DNA of 64,000 nucleotides from Pacificimonas flava. GTDB lineage: Bacteria > Pseudomonadota > Alphaproteobacteria > Sphingomonadales > Sphingomonadaceae. The position numbers and the translations under genes were made by a program. How positions within the stretch are numbered: the first letter of the stretch is position 1; the number at the start of each line of letters is the position of its first letter. The notes beneath the pieces are model-generated. The model did no database searches and had not been told where the DNA came from. It saw nothing but the letters and a program-made list of their open reading frames with translations. Shown in pieces: positions 45,222 to 53,335 of this stretch. Location: positions 434,001-498,000 of the forward strand of contig NZ_AMRV01000002.1 of NCBI RefSeq assembly GCF_000342165.1. Reading direction: 5' to 3'.

Positions 45222-45665
45222 TCAGAACGGCCGTACGATGACGAGGATTACGACAAGGATGACGGCAAAGGCGGGCGCTTCATTGAGGATACGCAGGCGC
45301 TTGTCCGAATAGGGCCGTTCCCCCCGGCCAAGGGTCTTCGACGTGGCCACGGCCCAGCCATGCCAACCCGACAACAGAAGGACGATCAGGATCTTCGCGT
45401 GCAGCCAGCCCTGCCCGGCCAGGCCGAGGTTCAGCGCGAGCGCGAGACCGAGACCCCAGACAAGAAACATCGAGGGATTTAGGATCATGCGCCGCAAGAC
45501 GCCCGTTCGCCTGCCCCACAAGGCTTCCGCCTCGCTGCCCGGCGCGGTCTCACGCTGATAGACCAGATAGCGGCCCAGCGCGAACAGGCCCGCGATCCAG
45601 AAAATGACGAAAATGACGTGCGCCGAAAGCACCCAGAGATATGCGCCGCCCAGCCAGCCCTGCAT
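45222..45665 (-). CDS. hemJ: HemJ, protoporphyrinogen IX oxidase (CopD-related)
   Basis: 147 residues, four TM helices. LSAHVIFVIFWIAGLFALGR with the conserved heme-ligand His, LNPSMFLVWGLGL, and HAKILIVLLLSGWHGW match HemJ, which oxidises protoporphyrinogen IX to protoporphyrin IX in organisms lacking HemG/HemY. A GGAGGAGGGGGAA run precedes the ATG. Downstream of hemE by 34 bp, so the two heme genes are probably one operon. Confidence 0.92.
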   Translation of the reverse strand: MQGWLGGAYLWVLSAHVIFVIFWIAGLFALGRYLVYQRETAPGSEAEALWGRRTGVLRRMILNPSMFLVWGLGLALALNLGLAGQGWLHAKILIVLLLSGWHGWAVATSKTLGRGERPYSDKRLRILNEAPAFAVILVVILVIVRPF

Positions 45666-45699
45666 CCGTTCCCCCTCCTCCGGCTTCTGCCCGCCGTCG

Positions 45700-46728
45700 C
45701 TAGCGGCGAATTTCGGTCAGCGCCGCCTCAACATGCGCGATCGGCGTGTCCTTTGAAATGCCGTGCCCCAGATTGAAGATATGCGGCCGGTCCGCAAGCT
45801 CCGATTTGATGCGCCGGATCGCGTCCGTCAGCGGCGCGCCGCCCGCTAACAGAGCCATAGGGTCGAGGTTGCCCTGAACAGGCAGCCCCTCTGGCAGCGC
45901 CCTATGCGCCCAGGCCGGATCGACGGTCTCGTCCAGCCCGACGGCATCGACGCCCGTCAGGCGTGCATAGTCCGGCAGCTTGGCGCCGGCCCCCTTCGGA
46001 AAGCCGATGACCGGCACGCCGGGGCAGCGTTCCCGCAGCGCCTCGACCAGCGTTCGTGTCGGCTCGATCACCCAGCGTTCAAATTCTGCCGGTGCCAGGC
46101 TGCCAGCCCAGCTATCGAACAACTGGACGGCTTCTGCCCCCGCAGCGACCTGGCCCGCCAGATAATCTGCCGTAACGCGGACGATCTCGTCGATCAGTTC
46201 CTGGAAGCGAAGCCGGTTTCCATAAGCCATCAGCCGGGCGGATGCCTGTTCCTTCGATCCCTCGCCAGCCACCATATAGGTCGCGACGGTCCAAGGACTG
46301 CCGGCAAATCCGATAAGCGTCGCGGCTGGCGACAGATCGGCCTTGACCGTGGCAACGGTGCGGTAAATTGCCTGCAGCCGTTCCGGAACCGGCGTCAGGC
46401 CGGAAAGCGGCTCCTCATCCATGCGGGGCGAAAGGCGCGGCCCTTCCCCGGCCGTGAAGGTCAGGGTCTGCCCCATCGCATGCGGGACGATCAGGATGTC
46501 GGAGAACAGGATCGCGGCATCGAAGCCGAACCGGCGTAGCGGTTGCAACGTCACCTCCGCCGCGGAGGCCTCCTCGTAGACGAGATCCAGAAAACCGCCC
46601 TTCTCCGCACGCAATGCGCGATACTCCGGCAGATACCGACCGGCCTGGCGCATGAACCAGACGGGCGGCGTGCTCGTCACGGTGCCGCGGAGAACGGACA
46701 GGATCGGTTTTTCGGCGTTCAAGGCCAC
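45700..46728 (-). CDS. hemE: Uroporphyrinogen decarboxylase
   Basis: 342 residues. PVWFMRQAGRYLPEYRALR (active-site arginines), DAAILFSDILIVPHAMGQ, GFAGSPWTVATYM, QLFDSWAGSLAP and FNLGHGISKDTPI are all conserved. Converts uroporphyrinogen III to coproporphyrinogen III. The in-frame start is GTG at 46728, with AAGGA very close upstream; a TTG at 46722 is better spaced. It diverges from ppsR across the predicted replication origin, the same gene arrangement as at the Caulobacter origin. Confidence 0.97.
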   Translation of the reverse strand: MALNAEKPILSVLRGTVTSTPPVWFMRQAGRYLPEYRALRAEKGGFLDLVYEEASAAEVTLQPLRRFGFDAAILFSDILIVPHAMGQTLTFTAGEGPRLSPRMDEEPLSGLTPVPERLQAIYRTVATVKADLSPAATLIGFAGSPWTVATYMVAGEGSKEQASARLMAYGNRLRFQELIDEIVRVTADYLAGQVAAGAEAVQLFDSWAGSLAPAEFERWVIEPTRTLVEALRERCPGVPVIGFPKGAGAKLPDYARLTGVDAVGLDETVDPAWAHRALPEGLPVQGNLDPMALLAGGAPLTDAIRRIKSELADRPHIFNLGHGISKDTPIAHVEAALTEIRR

Positions 46729-47031
46729 ATCCTTACAAAGAGTCTTAAAAGAAGATGGTGGTTGTGGTGGTGCATGCGCGAGTCGGGGCTTAGCGATCTA
46801 TGCACAGGCTTGCCAACAGGCTCCAGTTGAACCCGACTCGCACAGACTCCGCGAGTCGCAAAACCGTCATGGAAGATTCGAACAGCGCAGCCATCCACGG
46901 GTTTTCCGCTGTGGACGAATCGAGAATGGAATCCCTGCGGAATCGGTGCCGGCGGCTTTCGCGACGACCGTGCCCGCTCGCCCGCCGAAGTTTTCCACAG
47001 GATTGTCCATAGGGTATCGGGGCGATTAGGG
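46729..47031. other. oriC: Probable chromosomal replication origin (oriC)
   Basis: 303-bp non-coding gap between divergent hemE and the PPDK-regulatory gene, the pair that brackets the origin in Caulobacter and Rickettsia. DnaA-box-like 9-mers: CTATGCACA (46798-46806) and TTTTCCACA (46991-46999), each one mismatch from TTATNCACA; TGTGGACGA (46910-46918, reverse) and, just inside the next gene, GCATCCACA (47051-47059), two mismatches each. A TA-rich patch ccttacaaagagtcttaaaa (46731-46750) could be the unwinding element. All genes for 11 kb leftward point left and for 7 kb rightward point right, and parS/parAB lie 7-11 kb away. Experimental proof is lacking. Confidence 0.65.
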
Positions 47032-47856
47032 ATGCAGCGCATGGGCGAACGCATCCACATCCATCTTATTTCCGATTCCACGGGCGAAACGCTGGAATCG
47101 GTCGCGCGCGCTAGTCTTGCGCGCTTCGAGGGCGTGGAGGCGGTCAAGCATTTCTGGCCGCTCGTGCGAACGACGGGCCATCTGGACCGGGTGCTGGAGG
47201 ATGTCAGCGAACATCCGGGTCTCGTGGTCTTCACGCTGGCGACGGGTGCGGTGCGCGACCGGCTGGAGCAGCGCTGCGCCGCCCTCGGCTTGCCGGCCGT
47301 CTCTGCGATCGATCCGGTCGTCGCCGGTCTGTCGATCATCCTCGGTAAGGCCGCGACCGCGCGCCCCGGGCGGCAGCACCGGCTGGACGAGGCCTATTTC
47401 GCCCGGGTCGAGGCCATCAACTATACGATGGCGCACGACGACGGACAGGGGGAGGAGAATTGGAACGAGGCGGACATCCTGCTCGTCGGCGTTTCGCGAA
47501 CCTCGAAGACGCCCACCAGCATCTATCTCGCCAATCGCGGTTTCAAGACGGCAAACTATCCGCTCGTGCCCGGACGCAAGCCTCCGCCCGAACTGTTCAC
47601 CGCTACCCGGCCGTTCATCGTCGGCTTGACGACGACGCCGCAGCGCTTGGTCGAGGTACGGCGCAACCGGCTCCTCAGCCTCGCCCAGGCGCCGGAAACG
47701 GACTATGTCGACAGCGAGCGCATCAAGAAGGAGGTGCTGGAGGCGCGGCGCCTGTTCGCGGATCGCGGCTGGCCGGTCATCGACGTGACGCGCAAGGCCA
47801 TCGAGGAAACCGCCGCGGCCGTCATCCGTCTGATGAACCGGGCGGAGGAGGAATGA
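47032..47856 (+). CDS. ppsR: Pyruvate,phosphate dikinase/PEP synthase regulatory protein (kinase and pyrophosphorylase)
   Basis: 274 residues (271 from the ATG at 47041). IHLISDSTGETLESVARA and the P-loop GVSRTSKTPTSIYLANRG identify the DUF299/PSRP family, which phosphorylates PPDK or PEP synthase with ADP and removes the phosphate with Pi. NYPLVPG and GLTTTPQRLVEVRRNRL are conserved too. Homologous to the gene next to the Caulobacter origin. Its stop overlaps the maf start (ATGA). Confidence 0.93.
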   Translation: MQRMGERIHIHLISDSTGETLESVARASLARFEGVEAVKHFWPLVRTTGHLDRVLEDVSEHPGLVVFTLATGAVRDRLEQRCAALGLPAVSAIDPVVAGLSIILGKAATARPGRQHRLDEAYFARVEAINYTMAHDDGQGEENWNEADILLVGVSRTSKTPTSIYLANRGFKTANYPLVPGRKPPPELFTATRPFIVGLTTTPQRLVEVRRNRLLSLAQAPETDYVDSERIKKEVLEARRLFADRGWPVIDVTRKAIEETAAAVIRLMNRAEEE

Positions 47857-48461
47857 GCGCTGCGAAGCCTCTCGTGCTGGCTTCGACCAGCCAGTCGCGC
47901 CGCGATATGCTGGCCGCCGCGGGCGTTCCATTCGAGGCTATGGCGCCGCAGGTCGATGAGGACGAGTTGAAATTGTCCCTGCGGGCGGCCAGCGCCTCTC
48001 CACGCGATCAGGCCGATGCCCTGGCCGAGGCAAAGGCCGTGAAGGTGTCCCGGCTGCTGCCCGGTGCACTCGTCCTCGGCTGCGATCAGATTCTGGAGAC
48101 GGACGATGGTGGAACGCTCGACAAGGCCGCGGACATGGCAGCGCAGCGCGCGCAGCTTCTGTCGCTGCGCGGGCGGCCGCACCGCCTGATCGCGGCCGCC
48201 GTGATGGCAGAGGACGGACGTGCCGTGTGGCGGCAGGCCGAAACGGCAAAGCTGTTCGTGCGCGACTTTTCCGAAGCCTGGCTCGACGATTATCTGGCTG
48301 CGGAGGGGAAGGAACTCCTCTGGGGCGTCGGCGGCTACCGGATCGAGGGGCTGGGCGCGCAGCTGTTCGCCCGGGTCATCGGCGATCAATACGCCATTCG
48401 CGGCCTGCCGCTCTTTCCGCTGCTCGCTTATCTGCGTGAGCGCGGTGTCATGACGTCATGA
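47853..48461 (+). CDS. maf: Maf/YceF family nucleotide pyrophosphatase
   Basis: 202 residues. LVLASTSQSRRDMLAAAGV is the Maf nucleotide-binding signature; GCDQILETDDG carries the catalytic Asp; ELLWGVGGYRIEGLGAQLF (GGYxIEGxGA) is also diagnostic. Hydrolyses non-canonical nucleotides (dTTP/UTP/m7GTP depending on subfamily). Overlaps ppsR upstream (ATGA) and aroE downstream by 4 bp (ATGA). Confidence 0.93.
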   Translation: MSAAKPLVLASTSQSRRDMLAAAGVPFEAMAPQVDEDELKLSLRAASASPRDQADALAEAKAVKVSRLLPGALVLGCDQILETDDGGTLDKAADMAAQRAQLLSLRGRPHRLIAAAVMAEDGRAVWRQAETAKLFVRDFSEAWLDDYLAAEGKELLWGVGGYRIEGLGAQLFARVIGDQYAIRGLPLFPLLAYLRERGVMTS

Positions 48462-49288
48462 TGGGCGCGCGGTCGAAGAGGGTCGATACGCCCTATGCGG
48501 AGGTCATAGGCGATCCGATTGCGCATTCGAAGTCGCCGGCGATCCATAATCATTGGCTTCGCATGCTGGGCAAGGATGCGCGGTACCGCGCGCAGCATGT
48601 TCGGCCGGACGCGTTGCAGCCGTACCTGATGCAAGGCCGGGCCGATCCCGCCTGGCGCGGATGCAATGTGACGATCCCCCACAAACAGGCGGTCCTGCCT
48701 CTGGTCGACGACCATAGCGCTGCCGTGCAAGCCATCGGCGCAGCCAACACCCTCGTCATGCGGGACGGCCGGCTGGTCGCTCATAATACGGACGCGGATG
48801 GGTTTGCCGCGCCGCTCTCCGGCCGCTCGCTGCAGGGAGAGACCGCTATCGTCGTCGGGGCCGGCGGCGCGGCGCGGGCGGTTCTGCATGCGCTTTCCGC
48901 CCGCGGCATTGCGGCGGCCATCATCGTCAACCGGACACGCGACCGGGCGGCCGCACTTCTTGAAAGCTTCGCACTGGACGGCGATGTGCTGGCTCCCGGC
49001 GATGCGCTGCCGCCGGCCGCGCTGCTGGTGAACGCGTCCAGCCTGGGCATGTCGGGTCAGGCTCCGCTCGACATCAATCTTTCTTCTCTGCCGCCGAGTG
49101 CGCTGGTCTACGACATTGTCTACGATCCTCTGGAGACGCCGCTTCTGGCGGCGGCGCGGGCGCGGGGCCTGGCGGTGATCGACGGCCTTACCATGCTGAT
49201 CGGTCAGGCGCGGACCGCTTTCGAACTGTTTTTCGATACGCCCCCGCACGGTGGCGATTCGGACCTGCGCCGGATGCTGACCTCTTGA
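48458..49288 (+). CDS. aroE: Shikimate dehydrogenase (NADP+)
   Basis: 276 residues. EVIGDPIAHSKSPAIHNHWL (shikimate site), CNVTIPHKQAVL (catalytic Lys), GAANTLV, HNTDADGFAAPL (catalytic Asp), NADP motif VVGAGGAARAVLHAL with VNRTRDRA, and the C-terminal IDGLTMLIGQARTAFELF. Reduces 3-dehydroshikimate for aromatic amino acid synthesis. The coaE TTG overlaps its TGA. Confidence 0.96.
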   Translation: MMGARSKRVDTPYAEVIGDPIAHSKSPAIHNHWLRMLGKDARYRAQHVRPDALQPYLMQGRADPAWRGCNVTIPHKQAVLPLVDDHSAAVQAIGAANTLVMRDGRLVAHNTDADGFAAPLSGRSLQGETAIVVGAGGAARAVLHALSARGIAAAIIVNRTRDRAAALLESFALDGDVLAPGDALPPAALLVNASSLGMSGQAPLDINLSSLPPSALVYDIVYDPLETPLLAAARARGLAVIDGLTMLIGQARTAFELFFDTPPHGGDSDLRRMLTS

Positions 49289-49932
49289 GGGTCATCGGTC
49301 TCACTGGTTCCATCGGCATGGGCAAATCCACCATTGCCGGAATGTTCGCGCATCAGGGCGTCCCCGTGTTCGATGCCGATGCGGAGGTGCACCGCCTGCA
49401 AGGCCCCGGTGGCCGCGCCTTGGAGGCGATCGAGGCGGCCTTTCCCGGTGTCACGCATGCGGCCGGGCTGGACCGCGCGGCGCTTGGCAAGGCGGTGTTC
49501 GGAAAGCCCGACGCGCTAAAGGCGCTCGAGCGAATCGTGCACCCCTTGGTGGCCGAGGCGCAGGCCGGCTTCCTGCGACGTCACCGGCAAGCTCGCCGCC
49601 CCTTCGTCATTCTCGACGTGCCGCTGTTGTTCGAGCGTGGCGGCTGGAAGCGTGTCGACGGCATCGTCGTCGTTTCCGCGCCGCTTCATGTGCAACGCGC
49701 GCGTGTGCTGGCCCGGCCCGGCATGACAGCCGAAAAACTGGACGCCATCCTCGCGGCGCAGATGGCCGATGCGGAAAAGCGGCGCCGCGCGGATTTCGTC
49801 GTGGAGACCGGCATGGGCCGCCGCCGAGGCCTGATGACCGTGCGCCGTCTCACGACTTGCCTAAGCCGCGCCAGCGTCCGATATTGCCGCCAATGCGTGA
49901 AATCGTCTTCGACACCGAAACGACGGGCCTAG
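49285..49932 (+). CDS. coaE: Dephospho-CoA kinase with C-terminal extension overlapping dnaQ
   Basis: 215 residues from a TTG start overlapping the aroE stop (TTGA). P-loop GLTGSIGMGKSTIAGMF, DADAEVHRLQ, LDVPLLFERGGWKRVDGIVVV (in parts), RVLARPGMTAEKLDAILAAQM. Phosphorylates dephospho-CoA, last step of CoA synthesis. CoaE usually ends near the RRLTTCL position; here the frame continues ~22 residues (Cys/Ser/Arg-rich) and overlaps dnaQ by 40 bp, an unusually long same-strand overlap in this window. Confidence 0.93.
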   Translation: MRVIGLTGSIGMGKSTIAGMFAHQGVPVFDADAEVHRLQGPGGRALEAIEAAFPGVTHAAGLDRAALGKAVFGKPDALKALERIVHPLVAEAQAGFLRRHRQARRPFVILDVPLLFERGGWKRVDGIVVVSAPLHVQRARVLARPGMTAEKLDAILAAQMADAEKRRRADFVVETGMGRRRGLMTVRRLTTCLSRASVRYCRQCVKSSSTPKRRA

Positions 49933-50612
49933 ACCCCGCTTCCGGCCACCGCATCTGTGAGATCGGCGCGGTAGAACTGGACGGGCAGATGCCCACCGGG
50001 CGGACCTTCCACGTGCTGATCAACCCCTGCCGCGACATGCCGGCGGAAGCGGTGAAGGTGCACGGGCACACGAACGAGATCCTGGCGGACAAGCCGGTCT
50101 TTGGCGCGGTGGTCCGCGACTTCCTGGATTTCATCGGTTCCGACACGAAGCTGGTCGCGCACAATGCGATGTTCGACCTGGGCTTCATCAACCATGAACT
50201 GGTGCTGTGCGGTCAGCCGAAGATCAGGGAAAGCCGCATCGTCGACACGCTGGCGATCGCGCGCAAGAAATTTCCCGGCAGCCGTCAGACGCTGGACGTG
50301 CTCTGCAACCGCTTCGGTATCGACCTCAGCCGCCGCGTGAAGCACGGCGCACTGCTCGACGCCGAACTGCTGGCGGACGTTTATGTCGAGCTGATGGGCG
50401 GCCGGCAGCGCGGCATGGAGCTGAAGGTCGAGACCGAAACGCTGATCGCGGAGGTGGCCGTCCGGCCCCGCCGCGATTGGCCGGAGCGGCATTTCGAGAT
50501 TCCGCCTGTCGAGCGCGAACGCCACGCTGCGTTCGTCGCGAAGCTGCCGAACGCCATCTGGGCGCGATATCTTGAACCGGACCGGCAAACGATATCGTCC
50601 GATATGAGTTGA
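49893..50612 (+). CDS. dnaQ: DNA polymerase III subunit epsilon (proofreading exonuclease)
   Basis: 239 residues. Exo I FDTETTGLD (catalytic DxE) at residues ~6-14, Exo II HNAMFDLGFIN, Exo III-epsilon HGALLDAELLADVY: a complete DEDDh 3'-5' exonuclease. The C-terminal part (residues 190-239) would carry the alpha-binding segment. ATG 49893 places Exo I at the usual distance; an upstream in-frame start at 49857 would deepen overlap with coaE. dnaQ beside coaE is typical of Alphaproteobacteria. Confidence 0.95.
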   Translation: MREIVFDTETTGLDPASGHRICEIGAVELDGQMPTGRTFHVLINPCRDMPAEAVKVHGHTNEILADKPVFGAVVRDFLDFIGSDTKLVAHNAMFDLGFINHELVLCGQPKIRESRIVDTLAIARKKFPGSRQTLDVLCNRFGIDLSRRVKHGALLDAELLADVYVELMGGRQRGMELKVETETLIAEVAVRPRRDWPERHFEIPPVERERHAAFVAKLPNAIWARYLEPDRQTISSDMS

Positions 50613-50649
50613 GCCATTTGCGGGGGCGTTGGACTAAGGAGAAGAAACC

Positions 50650-51225
50650 ATGGACATCCGCGTATCCGGACATCAGCTCGACGTAGGCGCTGCGCTGACG
50701 ACCCATGCCGAAACCCGGCTGGGTGACATGGCCGAAAAGTTCTCGGTCGGCGTGACGGGCGCAACTGCGACGCTTGCGCCGGGTCCGCACGAGCATGAAT
50801 TCGATTGCAGTATCGTCATTCAGTTGAGCCAGGGGCTCGTCATGAAGTCGAACGCCAAGGTGCATGGAGAGGCGCGGGCAGCGTTCGACAGTGCAGCGGA
50901 CAAGATCGAGAAGCAGCTTCGCCGTTACAAGCGCAAGCTGACCGATCGGGAGCGGCGCGGCGCGAACGGTGTGCAGATGGAATCCACCTACCGCGTGCTG
51001 CAGCAGGAGGCGGACCAGGAAGCCGAGGTGGCGGAGGACAGCGCGCCGCTGATCATTGCCGACATGCCCGATCATATCCCGGAGGTCAGCGTTTCGGACG
51101 CGGTCATGCTGCTTGACCTGCGCCACACCAACGCCCTGATGTTCAAGAACGGGCAGACCGGCGCGTTCAACATGGTCTACCGGCGCGAGGACGGCCATGT
51201 CGGATGGGTGGAACCCGGGAAATGA
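50650..51225 (+). CDS. hpf: Long-form ribosome hibernation promoting factor
   Basis: 191 residues. N-terminal RaiA/YfiA-like domain (IRVSGHQLDVGAALTTHAETRL; DKIEKQLRRYKRKLTDRERR) that binds the 30S decoding region, plus the C-terminal dimerisation domain (PEVSVSDAVMLLDLRHTNALMFKN, GAFNMVYRREDGHVGWVEP, in parts) that makes 100S ribosome dimers. AAGGAG lies 8 bases before the ATG. Stop overlaps the ptsN start (ATGA), a conserved pairing. Confidence 0.95.
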   Translation: MDIRVSGHQLDVGAALTTHAETRLGDMAEKFSVGVTGATATLAPGPHEHEFDCSIVIQLSQGLVMKSNAKVHGEARAAFDSAADKIEKQLRRYKRKLTDRERRGANGVQMESTYRVLQQEADQEAEVAEDSAPLIIADMPDHIPEVSVSDAVMLLDLRHTNALMFKNGQTGAFNMVYRREDGHVGWVEPGK

Positions 51226-51695
51226 GGGGCGTCAGCCCCGAGGCGCTGCTGTGCGAGGGCTGCGTTCTTGCCCGGCTGCAGGTTGCGGACAGCCGCGGCC
51301 TGATGGCCCGGCTGGCTGAGCCCCTGTCGCGCAGCAGCGGCTTTGCCGCGCCGCTTATCGCCGAACGGCTGATCGAGCGGGAGCGTGTGGGAACGACGGC
51401 ACTCGGCGGCGGAACCGCCATCCCGCACGCGCGGCTTCCGGGCCTTCGCGCACGCACGACGGTGTTCGCGACGCTCGCCCGCCCCCTGGACATGGCGGCC
51501 CTCGACGGCGAGCCGGTTGACGCGGTCTTCGGGCTCATCTCGCCGGAGGACGCGGGCGCCGATCATCTGAAGGCGCTGGCGGCGATCAGCCGCTTCTTTC
51601 GCGACAAGGATTTGCTGCGCCGCCTGCGCGGGGCCGATTCGAACGACGCACTCCTGGCCCTCCTTTGCCATGCCGGCTGGAGTGAGGCGGCATGA
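51222..51695 (+). CDS. ptsN: PTS IIA-like nitrogen-regulatory protein PtsN
   Basis: 157 residues. EIIA(Ntr)/fructose-type domain with phospho-acceptor His in GGGTAIPHARLPGL, LIERERVGTTALGGG before it, and PVDAVFGLISPEDAGADHLKALAAISRFFRD (in parts) after. Receives phosphate from NPr and regulates nitrogen, potassium and stress functions. rpoN is not adjacent here. ATG 51222 overlaps the hpf stop. Confidence 0.93.
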   Translation: MRGVSPEALLCEGCVLARLQVADSRGLMARLAEPLSRSSGFAAPLIAERLIERERVGTTALGGGTAIPHARLPGLRARTTVFATLARPLDMAALDGEPVDAVFGLISPEDAGADHLKALAAISRFFRDKDLLRRLRGADSNDALLALLCHAGWSEAA

Positions 51696-51702
51696 GGAGC
51701 GG

Positions 51703-52173
51703 ATGGATGGCTGCCGCCGCGTGACGAATACACAGGAGCATCTTCGCGCGCTGGAGGCGCTTTACAATGCCGCGCCGATCAACCGGCTGTTCCGGTCGTC
51801 GCTGGAACTGCCCACTGTCGGCGAATCGAACCTCGCCTTCGAGGTCGGCGAGGAGCATTTTCATGCGGCGGGCGCGGCGCACGGCACGATCTACTTCAAG
51901 ATGCTGGACGACGCGGCCTTCTATGCGGTCAACAGCGCGGTGAGCGATGTCTTCATCCTGACCACGGCCTTCAACCTTCATCTGGAGCGGCCGGTTCCGG
52001 CGGGACGGCTGGTCGCGGAGGGACGGATGGTGAGCGGGCGCCGCCGTCTGTTCGTCGGGGAAAGCCGGCTTGTGACCGCGGACGGGGAGGAGGTCGCTCG
52101 GGGAACCGGCACCTTCATGCGGTCGAAGATCGCCCTTGCCGACATTCCGGCCTATGCGGGGGCGCGTCGCTGA
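51703..52173 (+). CDS. PaaI-type hotdog-fold thioesterase
   Basis: 156 residues from ATG 51703, chosen because GAGGAG ends 3 bases upstream; a GTG at 51721 (start TNTQEHLRAL) is an alternative. Hotdog thioesterase features: HAAGAAHGTIYFKMLDDAAFYAVNS (nucleophile/oxyanion helix, in parts) and the later beta-strands LVAEGRMVSGRRRLFVGES. Likely an acyl-CoA thioesterase of unknown substrate. Stop TGA lies inside the apparent CTG start of the DUF1491 gene. Confidence 0.85.
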   Translation: MDGCRRVTNTQEHLRALEALYNAAPINRLFRSSLELPTVGESNLAFEVGEEHFHAAGAAHGTIYFKMLDDAAFYAVNSAVSDVFILTTAFNLHLERPVPAGRLVAEGRMVSGRRRLFVGESRLVTADGEEVARGTGTFMRSKIALADIPAYAGARR

Positions 52174-52511
52174 CCGGACGTCTGCCCACCCGATTATGGC
52201 TCGACGGTCTGCGCCGTAAGGTGGCGGCGAGCGGTGATTTCGTCACGGTTCTGTCGCGCGGCGATCCCGATTCGGGCGCCGTCATCCTTGTCGGCCGAAC
52301 GCGGGAGGGCACCCAGTCTGCCTATGTCCGGACCAATCTGGGCGAGGGACGAATCGAGTGGCGTGTCGTGATAGAAGACGATCCGCCGCCCGGTGAAAAG
52401 ATCGAGGATTTCTTGAAAAAGCAGAAGTCCTACGATCCGGATCTCTGGATTGTCGAACTGGATATCGCTGATCCCGCACGTTTCATCGCGGATCTAAAGG
52501 CGTTGAGTTGA
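52170..52511 (+). CDS. DUF1491 family protein with probable CTG start
   Basis: 113 residues if started at CTG 52170, which overlaps the upstream stop as CTGA. The only standard in-frame start, GTG 52221, would cut off LPTRLWLDGLRRK, the conserved beginning of DUF1491 proteins (typically LxARLWVxAxxRR). The rest matches the family: VTVLSRGDPDSGAVILVGR, GEGRIEWRVV, DPDLWIVELDI. Small cytosolic protein of unknown role; operon with ptsN and the thioesterase. Confidence 0.85.
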   Translation: MTGRLPTRLWLDGLRRKVAASGDFVTVLSRGDPDSGAVILVGRTREGTQSAYVRTNLGEGRIEWRVVIEDDPPPGEKIEDFLKKQKSYDPDLWIVELDIADPARFIADLKALS

Positions 52512-52550
52512 CCCGAAACGCCATCCCGCCATATGAGTTCCATAGAAATT

Positions 52551-52574
52551 AAGCGCCCTGTGGGGGGCGTACTT
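52551..52574 (+). other. Short hairpin after the DUF1491 gene
   Basis: GCGCCC (52553-52558) pairs with GGGCGT (52565-52570, one wobble) around a 6-base loop, 40 bp after the DUF1491 stop. It lacks a T-run, so it is at best a weak or Rho-assisted terminator. The 157-bp gap to the cell wall hydrolase gene holds nothing else recognised. Confidence 0.35.
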
Positions 52575-52668
52575 GTAAACCGAGAGCAATCGACGGGCAT
52601 GGCAGAAAGTTTGCCGCCCTTCGCCGCAAGGATGGCGACGATCGCTCCGAGACAGGGCTCATACGGAC

Positions 52669-53277
52669 ATGTTGAAATCGAAGCGGGCCATTGCGGTGGC
52701 TCTGGCGGCGCTCGGCTTGACCGCAGCGGCCGATATACCGACCGACCTGCAGCACAATTCCATCGGCATGACCACGGCGGACGCGGCGCTGGAACTTCAG
52801 GCGGAGCCGGTCGAATATCAGATTCCTTCCTTCGGCGAGGCCGAGGAGGCTGATCTTTCCCTACCGACGCTTGTCGATCGCCTGTCCGATTATGGCGATA
52901 TCGAGTTCGACGAGGAGATGCGGTGCCTTGCAAGTGCCGTCTACAACGAGGCGCGGGGCGAATCGATCGAGGGTCAGCTTGCCGTGGCGCAGGTGGTTCT
53001 GAACCGTGCGGCCGATCCGCGCTGGCCGAAAACGATCTGCGGCGTCGTCTATCAGCGCTATCAGTTCAGCTTCACCTTCGACAACGAACCCGACTTTCCG
53101 AAGGTCCATACCCAGCCTTGGCGGCAGGCAAAGGCGATCGCCATCGTCGCCGCCACGGAAAGCTGGGACGATCTGACCGACAGCGCCGTCTATTACCACG
53201 CCGACTATGTCCGCCCGAATTGGCGCGGCGCGTTCACGCAGACGGCGAACATCGGCCAGCACCTGTTTTATCGTTGA
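52669..53277 (+). CDS. Cell wall hydrolase (SleB/CwlJ family)
   Basis: 202 residues. Signal sequence RAIAVALAALGLTAAADIP, a variable linker, then the Hydrolase_2 domain from about residue 83: MRCLASAVYNEARGESIEGQLAVAQVVLNRA (catalytic Glu in NEARGE, in parts), RWPKTICGVVYQ, YYHADYVRPNW. In spore formers this fold is a cortex-lytic transglycosylase; in Alphaproteobacteria it probably remodels peptidoglycan. Standalone, 58 bp before mmcB. Confidence 0.9.
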   Translation: MLKSKRAIAVALAALGLTAAADIPTDLQHNSIGMTTADAALELQAEPVEYQIPSFGEAEEADLSLPTLVDRLSDYGDIEFDEEMRCLASAVYNEARGESIEGQLAVAQVVLNRAADPRWPKTICGVVYQRYQFSFTFDNEPDFPKVHTQPWRQAKAIAIVAATESWDDLTDSAVYYHADYVRPNWRGAFTQTANIGQHLFYR

Positions 53278-53315
53278 TCGGACGGAGCGGCGCGCGGCCC
53301 TTTCTTTCCTGCCGT

Positions 53316-53330
53316 GTTCCGTTAATGTTC
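53316..53330 (+). promoter_or_regulatory. LexA (SOS) box upstream of mmcB
   Basis: GTTCCGTTAATGTTC is an exact GTTC-N7-GTTC direct repeat, the alphaproteobacterial LexA operator. It ends 5 bp before the mmcB ATG, so bound LexA would block transcription start or the very first transcribed bases. Confidence 0.85.
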
Positions 53331-53335
53331 ACGGT

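Noticed and set aside
52533-52853. Open frame starting 22 bp after DUF1491 and overlapping the cell wall hydrolase gene
   Set aside because: Most of it is the shifted frame of the hydrolase gene; the unique part (first ~45 codons) has no RBS and no recognisable features.
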